Positions 60,439 to 64,000 of a stretch of 64,000 bases of DNA are shown here, in pieces. The stretch covers positions 1 to 64,000 of the forward strand of contig NZ_JAFIRA010000013.1 of NCBI RefSeq assembly GCF_022848905.1. The letters are read 5' to 3'. A model generated the notes under the pieces. The model did no database searches. It was not told the origin of the DNA and saw nothing but the letters and a program-made list of their open reading frames with translations. Source of the stretch: Thermostichus vulcanus str. 'Rupite'. Lineage in GTDB: Bacteria > Cyanobacteriota > Cyanobacteriia > Thermostichales > Thermostichaceae. The translations under genes and the position numbers were made by a program. Position 1 is the first letter of the stretch; each line of letters starts with the position of its first letter.

Positions 60439-60918
60439 TTAGTCCAATAAGTAGGGAGGCATCTTCTCATCGGTGGCCGATACATTGTCAAAGATGGGCC
60501 GGTTCATGATCTTCTTTTGCGTGTGGGCTAGGGGGGAAGGTTGCGGCTGAGGTTTTGGCTGAGTTGGGGCTTGCCCTTGGTTGCTGCGCAACTCTTGGAT
60601 GGTTTTGGCCCGTTCGTCCGCTACAGCTTGTAATTGCACCAGGGCTTTTTGTAGCTCATCCCGATGGGCACTCACCTGTTGCAACTGGGTTTGCAGACTG
60701 GAGATTTTGGCTTGGTAATCCTGCAGTTGCTGTTGGCTTTCTGCCAGTTGGCTTTTCAACGCTTCCACTTCCGCTGAGGACATGGCCGGTTCCGGGTTCT
60801 GGGTAGATTCTGAATTGGGTTCTGACTCGGATTTAGCGCTTGCCTTGCGCCGAGAGCCACTGGAGCGGCGGGAAGAGCCTCCCGCAGAAGAAAACAGGCT
60901 ACGGTCAGATCCAGTCAC
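60439..60918 (-). CDS. coiled-coil partner of the ParA-type ATPase
   Basis: A 159-residue protein. A serine/arginine-rich disordered N-terminus (SSAGGSSRRSSGSRRKASAK) precedes a long coiled coil at about residues 45-115 (VEALKSQLAESQQQLQDYQA and on). A proline/glutamine linker and a short C-terminal block, NRPIFDNVSATDEKMPPYLL, follow. It overlaps the ParA gene by 4 bp (ATGA). Pairs like this position cargo on the nucleoid, for example McdA-McdB for carboxysomes, but I see no sequence motif that settles McdB identity. Confidence 0.6.
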   Translation of the reverse strand: MTGSDRSLFSSAGGSSRRSSGSRRKASAKSESEPNSESTQNPEPAMSSAEVEALKSQLAESQQQLQDYQAKISSLQTQLQQVSAHRDELQKALVQLQAVADERAKTIQELRSNQGQAPTQPKPQPQPSPLAHTQKKIMNRPIFDNVSATDEKMPPYLLD

Positions 60919-61697
60919 AAGAGCACCTCATGCTCAACAAATTGCAGCAACCGCTGACACACCGCTGCCCCAGGCCGATATTCCATCACCGTCAGGCCAT
61001 AGTCAAAAGCTGTGCGCAAATCGCTGCTATCTGGAATAGTAACGGGTGAAAGCACATCCGCGAAAATCTGTTGCGCTTGCACATACAATTGGCCCGTATG
61101 GGATCCCGACCAAATGCCCCCTGGCAGATAGCGATCATCCAACATGGTCAGCACGGTACGGGCCTGGGTGAGCTGGCCTTTGAGGGCATTGATGTAGCGC
61201 AACGTCACCTCTGTACAAGAAAAATCCGCTCGGTTGAGCCGTGTCGGGATCACCACCCGCTGGGCCACCTGCAGGGCATTGGCGGTGAGAGCATTCAGCT
61301 CCCCCGGCGTATCCAGAAAAACAAAGTCGTAGTCCGCTTGCAAGGAGCGGAGTTGTTGCTGCAGGAGGTGCTGAGCTGAGGATCCGGCAGCAGCTAGATG
61401 GGCTGCCACCTCAGCCATGTTGCTGTGGGCAGGAATAACATCCACCCCCTTATCACTGGTGTAGATGACCTCTGGCAGAGGCCGTTGGTGGTGGGGGTGC
61501 AGGCAAGCCCAAACGGTTTCTTGTTCCGGCAGGGATCCAGTCTCCTCCAAATACAGACTGCTGGCGGTAGCTTGTGAGGTGAGATCGATCAGCAAGACCC
61601 GTTCCCCCCGTTGCGCTATCAATTGTGCCGCATGCACGCAGAGGGTGGACTTGCCGGTGCCCCCCTTGTTGTTGGTAAACGCCAAGATCTTTGCCAT
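60915..61697 (-). CDS. ParA/MinD-family partitioning ATPase
   Basis: 260 residues from ATG 61697, chosen because GGGAGA lies 6 bp before it. The deviant Walker A box [17 protein letters not shown] has the signature lysine. [19 protein letters not shown] is the altered Walker A' region and [19 protein letters not shown] the Walker B. The ATPase should dimerise on DNA and form gradients on the nucleoid. The classical signature lysine separates it from the type 1 McdA of Synechococcus elongatus. The gene is divergent from glgC (142 bp between starts), and the coupled downstream gene encodes its likely adaptor. Confidence 0.85.
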   Translation of the reverse strand: MAKILAFTNNKGGTGKSTLCVHAAQLIAQRGERVLLIDLTSQATASSLYLEETGSLPEQETVWACLHPHHQRPLPEVIYTSDKGVDVIPAHSNMAEVAAHLAAAGSSAQHLLQQQLRSLQADYDFVFLDTPGELNALTANALQVAQRVVIPTRLNRADFSCTEVTLRYINALKGQLTQARTVLTMLDDRYLPGGIWSGSHTGQLYVQAQQIFADVLSPVTIPDSSDLRTAFDYGLTVMEYRPGAAVCQRLLQFVEHEVLL

Positions 61698-61838
61698 GAA
61701 TTCTCCCTGCGCCGTCTGTTCTTCTTCAGGATCTTCCCCCATTCCTCTCTCTCGGGATCCATTCAGGAAGGCCGTTCAGGTGTCCCCACAGCGGTCTATG
61801 CTAGTGGTTGTAGCCTGGCCATAAGCTGGAGGAAAACC

Positions 61839-63125
61839 ATGCGCGAGGTATTGGCAATCATCTTGGGAGGCGGGCGTGGCACCCGTCTTTACCCCCTCAC
61901 CAAACGCCGTGCCAAACCCGCTGTACCCTTAGCAGGTAAGTATCGCCTGATCGACATTCCAGTCAGCAACTGTATTAATTCTCACATTGAAAAGATCTAC
62001 GTCCTGACGCAGTTCAACTCCGCTTCTTTGAACCGCCACATTGTCAACACCTACCGGTTTTCTCCCTTTAGCGGCGGCTTTGTGGATGTATTGGCAGCTC
62101 AACAAACCCCGGACAACCCCGATTGGTTCCAGGGCACAGCCGACGCCGTACGGCAATATCTCTGGTTAATGGACTCTTGGAAACCGCAGGAGTATCTAAT
62201 CCTCTCCGGCGACCACCTCTACTGCATGGACTACCGCCCCTTCATTGAGCACCATCGGCGAACCGGAGCAGATGTGACGCTGGCGGTATTACCCTGTGGC
62301 GAGAATGTCGCCTCCAGTTTTGGCTTACTGAAGATCGGCGAGAACGGGCGCGTTGTTGATTTCAAAGAAAAGCCGAAAGGTGAATTGCTAAAAGCCTGCC
62401 AGGTGGATACCCAAGCCCTTGGACTTAGCCCCGCAGAAGCCCAAGCCAAGCCCTACATCGCCTCGATGGGCATTTATGTGTTCAAGCGAGAAGCCTTGAT
62501 CGAAATGTTGAAGGTGAAGGAACACACCGATTTTGGCAAGGAGGTGTTACCTGCCGCCATCGACAAGTACCATGTGCAAGCCTACCTCTTCAACGATTAT
62601 TGGGAAGATATCGGTACCATCGAAGCCTTTTACCAGGCCAATCTTTCTTTGGTGAAGCAGCCCAATCCTCCCTTCAGCTTCTTCAACAGCGAGATGCCCA
62701 TCTACACCCGCCCGCGCTTTTTACCCCCCAACAAAATCCTCGACTCCCACATTGTGAATTCAATGATTGCTGATGGCTGCATCATCAAGAATGCTCAAAT
62801 TCGTAACTCGATCATTGGTATTCGCAGCCGTTTGGAAGCCAATACAATTATCGAAAACACCCTGGTAATGGGGGCAGACTACTACGAGTCGGCAGAAGAG
62901 CGACAGGCTAAGCTAAATGAAGGGATCCCACCGGTGGGCATTGGGGCCAATTCTCACGTTGCCAACGCGATTGTGGATAAAAATGCTCGCATCGGACGCA
63001 ATGTGCGCATTCTCAACAAAGACCACATCACAGAAGCAGAACGAGAAGAAGAAGGGATCTGGATTAGCAATGGCATTGTCACGATCATCAAAGACTCCGT
63101 TATCCCCGACAACACCGTGATTTAA
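61839..63125 (+). CDS. glgC: glucose-1-phosphate adenylyltransferase
   Basis: 428 residues from ATG 61839, with TGGAGG 7 bp before it. It makes ADP-glucose for glycogen synthesis. The N-terminal catalytic domain begins [39 protein letters not shown] carries the pyrophosphorylase signature. [15 protein letters not shown] and [12 protein letters not shown] bind ATP and glucose 1-phosphate. The C-terminal left-handed beta-helix ([20 protein letters not shown] and on) holds the 3-phosphoglycerate/phosphate allosteric site, ending at [13 protein letters not shown]. Standard for cyanobacteria. Confidence 0.97.
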   Translation: MREVLAIILGGGRGTRLYPLTKRRAKPAVPLAGKYRLIDIPVSNCINSHIEKIYVLTQFNSASLNRHIVNTYRFSPFSGGFVDVLAAQQTPDNPDWFQGTADAVRQYLWLMDSWKPQEYLILSGDHLYCMDYRPFIEHHRRTGADVTLAVLPCGENVASSFGLLKIGENGRVVDFKEKPKGELLKACQVDTQALGLSPAEAQAKPYIASMGIYVFKREALIEMLKVKEHTDFGKEVLPAAIDKYHVQAYLFNDYWEDIGTIEAFYQANLSLVKQPNPPFSFFNSEMPIYTRPRFLPPNKILDSHIVNSMIADGCIIKNAQIRNSIIGIRSRLEANTIIENTLVMGADYYESAEERQAKLNEGIPPVGIGANSHVANAIVDKNARIGRNVRILNKDHITEAEREEEGIWISNGIVTIIKDSVIPDNTVI

Positions 63126-63133
63126 GGAGGATT

Positions 63134-63148
63134 GGGCGGATCCCGCCC
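63134..63148 (+). terminator. hairpin after glgC
   Basis: GGGCGG-ATC-CCGCCC forms a perfect 6-bp stem 9 bp after the glgC stop. No run of T follows, so it could slow or protect the 3' end rather than terminate strongly. It also contains a GGATCC core. Confidence 0.4.
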
Positions 63149-63207
63149 GTCTCAACGTGAGATTACGATAGATAAAGTAACATTTAGTGTTGTGAGCTGA
63201 ATCAAGC

Positions 63208-64000
63208 GTGCCTGCCCAGCCCCAGTCCATCGCCTCCTTAGAAACCTACGATCCGCAATTCATCTCCCGCTATTACCGCTGGCGACTGCCGCAGGTGATC
63301 CGGCGTTTTCTGGCTATCTTTTGGCCCCTCTTTTGGTTTGTGCTCTGCCTACGTTGGGATCAGCTCTGGGGACATACGGATCGCAATATCGGTCAGCGCT
63401 CGGTACAGTTACGTAAGCTGCTCACCCAATTGGGGCCAACCTTCATCAAGGTGGGGCAGGCCCTCTCCACCCGACCGGATTTGGTGCGCAAAGACTTCCT
63501 AGAAGAACTGACCCAATTGCAGGATCAGTTGCCTGGATTTCCCTCCTCACAAGCCTACGCCCGTATTGAGTCGGAGTTGGGCCGTCCGATCGCCGAGCTG
63601 TATGCTCAAATTTCTCCCGAACCGGTGGCTGCCGCCAGTTTGGGCCAAGTTTACAAGGCGCAACTGCACAGTGGCGAGTGGGTGGCGGTCAAGGTGCAAC
63701 GGCCCCATTTGCGAGAGTGTCTCAGTTTGGATCTGTACCTGATTCGCTGGGCTTCCACATGGTTGGCCCCTTGGCTACCCCTGAACCTGGGTAATACTTT
63801 AACGGCGGTGGTGGATGAGTTTGGCCGCAAGCTCTACGAAGAGATTGATTATCTGAACGAAGGGCGCAACTGCGAACGCTTTGCTGCCTACTTCCGTGGG
63901 GATCCGGATGTGTATGTGCCGCGGATTTTCTGGGCCTACAGCACCCGACGGGTACTGACGTTGGAGTGGATTGATGGCATCAAGCTAACGGATGTGGAAC
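63208..64000 (+). CDS. ABC1/UbiB-family atypical kinase, 5' part
   Basis: Open to the right edge of the window, 264 codons from a GTG at 63208. The N-terminus ETYDPQFISRYYRWRLPQVI and a hydrophobic stretch (LAIFWPLFWFVLCL) lead to TFIKVGQALSTRPDL, the KxGQ motif that replaces the usual glycine loop in this family. PVAAASLGQVYKAQL, with the alanine-rich loop, and VAVKVQRPHLRE carry the nucleotide lysine; EEIDYLNEGRNCERF follows. ABC1/UbiB proteins support quinone synthesis or lipid homeostasis, and cyanobacteria have several. The catalytic loop is beyond the window. Confidence 0.92.
   Translation, partial: MPAQPQSIASLETYDPQFISRYYRWRLPQVIRRFLAIFWPLFWFVLCLRWDQLWGHTDRNIGQRSVQLRKLLTQLGPTFIKVGQALSTRPDLVRKDFLEELTQLQDQLPGFPSSQAYARIESELGRPIAELYAQISPEPVAAASLGQVYKAQLHSGEWVAVKVQRPHLRECLSLDLYLIRWASTWLAPWLPLNLGNTLTAVVDEFGRKLYEEIDYLNEGRNCERFAAYFRGDPDVYVPRIFWAYSTRRVLTLEWIDGIKLTDVE

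Noticed and set aside
1-64000. CRISPR arrays, rRNA and tRNA genes
   Set aside because: No regularly spaced repeat arrays and no cloverleaf or rRNA-like stretches were seen on either strand. A covariance search could still find a missed tRNA.

Overview
The window comes from a cyanobacterium. Several genes are almost confined to cyanobacteria or chloroplasts: a CO2-uptake NDH-1 operon (ndhF3-ndhD3-cupA-cupS), the proton-extrusion protein PxcA, Tic20, a ComFB-family protein, DUF3119 and DUF6464 proteins, and slr1658/slr1659-type regulators. The sequence is GC-rich and saturated with the palindrome GGGATCCC, while the classical cyanobacterial HIP1 octamer GCGATCGC is rare. Together with many IS200/IS605-type TnpB genes this suggests an early-branching unicellular lineage such as the hot-spring Synechococcus/Thermostichus group. 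The lineage is inference; that it is a cyanobacterium is close to certain.

Layout, left to right. 0.2-5.9 kb: an FAD-linked oxidase, then pstS-pstC-pstA-pstB on the minus strand behind a textbook four-repeat Pho box. 6.3-8.6 kb: pyrB and purB. 8.7-10.3 kb: a decayed PP2C phosphatase fragment followed by an ATPase-fold regulator, a STAS-like regulator and a TPR protein. 10.4-13.3 kb: lipB, a TPR/2OG-Fe(II) oxygenase fusion and a thioredoxin. 13.5-19.6 kb: an F420-ligase-like protein and a sulfur cluster (SulP transporter, rhodanese, DUF29 protein, persulfide dioxygenase-like hydrolase, divergent ArsR-type sensor). 19.6-21 kb: a TnpB element next to an ACR3 arsenite exporter. 22-28 kb: class I aldolase, DUF3119, pgeF, small secreted proteins, pyrF and membrane proteins. 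28.2-29.7 kb: a second TnpB element. 29.8-34.2 kb: aminotransferase, fmt, an unknown protein, mgtE. 34.5-39.8 kb: the ndhF3-ndhD3-cupA-cupS operon. 39.9-45.6 kb: circularly permuted ATP-grasp protein, gamma-carbonic-anhydrase-like protein, CatB-type acyltransferase, alpha-E protein and a large membrane protein. 45.7-48 kb: moaC, tic20, two small proteins. 48-50 kb: an IS605-type element with a frameshifted tnpA. 50.2-54.6 kb: pxcA, TnpB wreckage, rlmD-type methyltransferase, and a histidine kinase cut by an IS remnant. 54.7-64 kb: TPR-methyltransferase, comFB, copper amine oxidase, ATP sulfurylase, a ParA/coiled-coil pair, glgC and the start of an ABC1/UbiB kinase.

The most notable signal is a family of 24-bp elements made of two adjacent mini-hairpins (13 nt plus 11 nt). 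They are scattered through the window, often inside genes and in frame. Stem sequences vary between copies while pairing is kept. One copy in a TnpB remnant can be compared directly with its empty site in the intact relative 22 kb away and adds exactly 27 bp net. Another pair is a perfect 27-bp tandem duplication. They resemble in style the very small mobile repeats known from Nostoc, but the unit structure here deserves its own description.

No rRNA gene, tRNA gene or CRISPR array was recognised. All calls are by reading the sequence; no searches were run.
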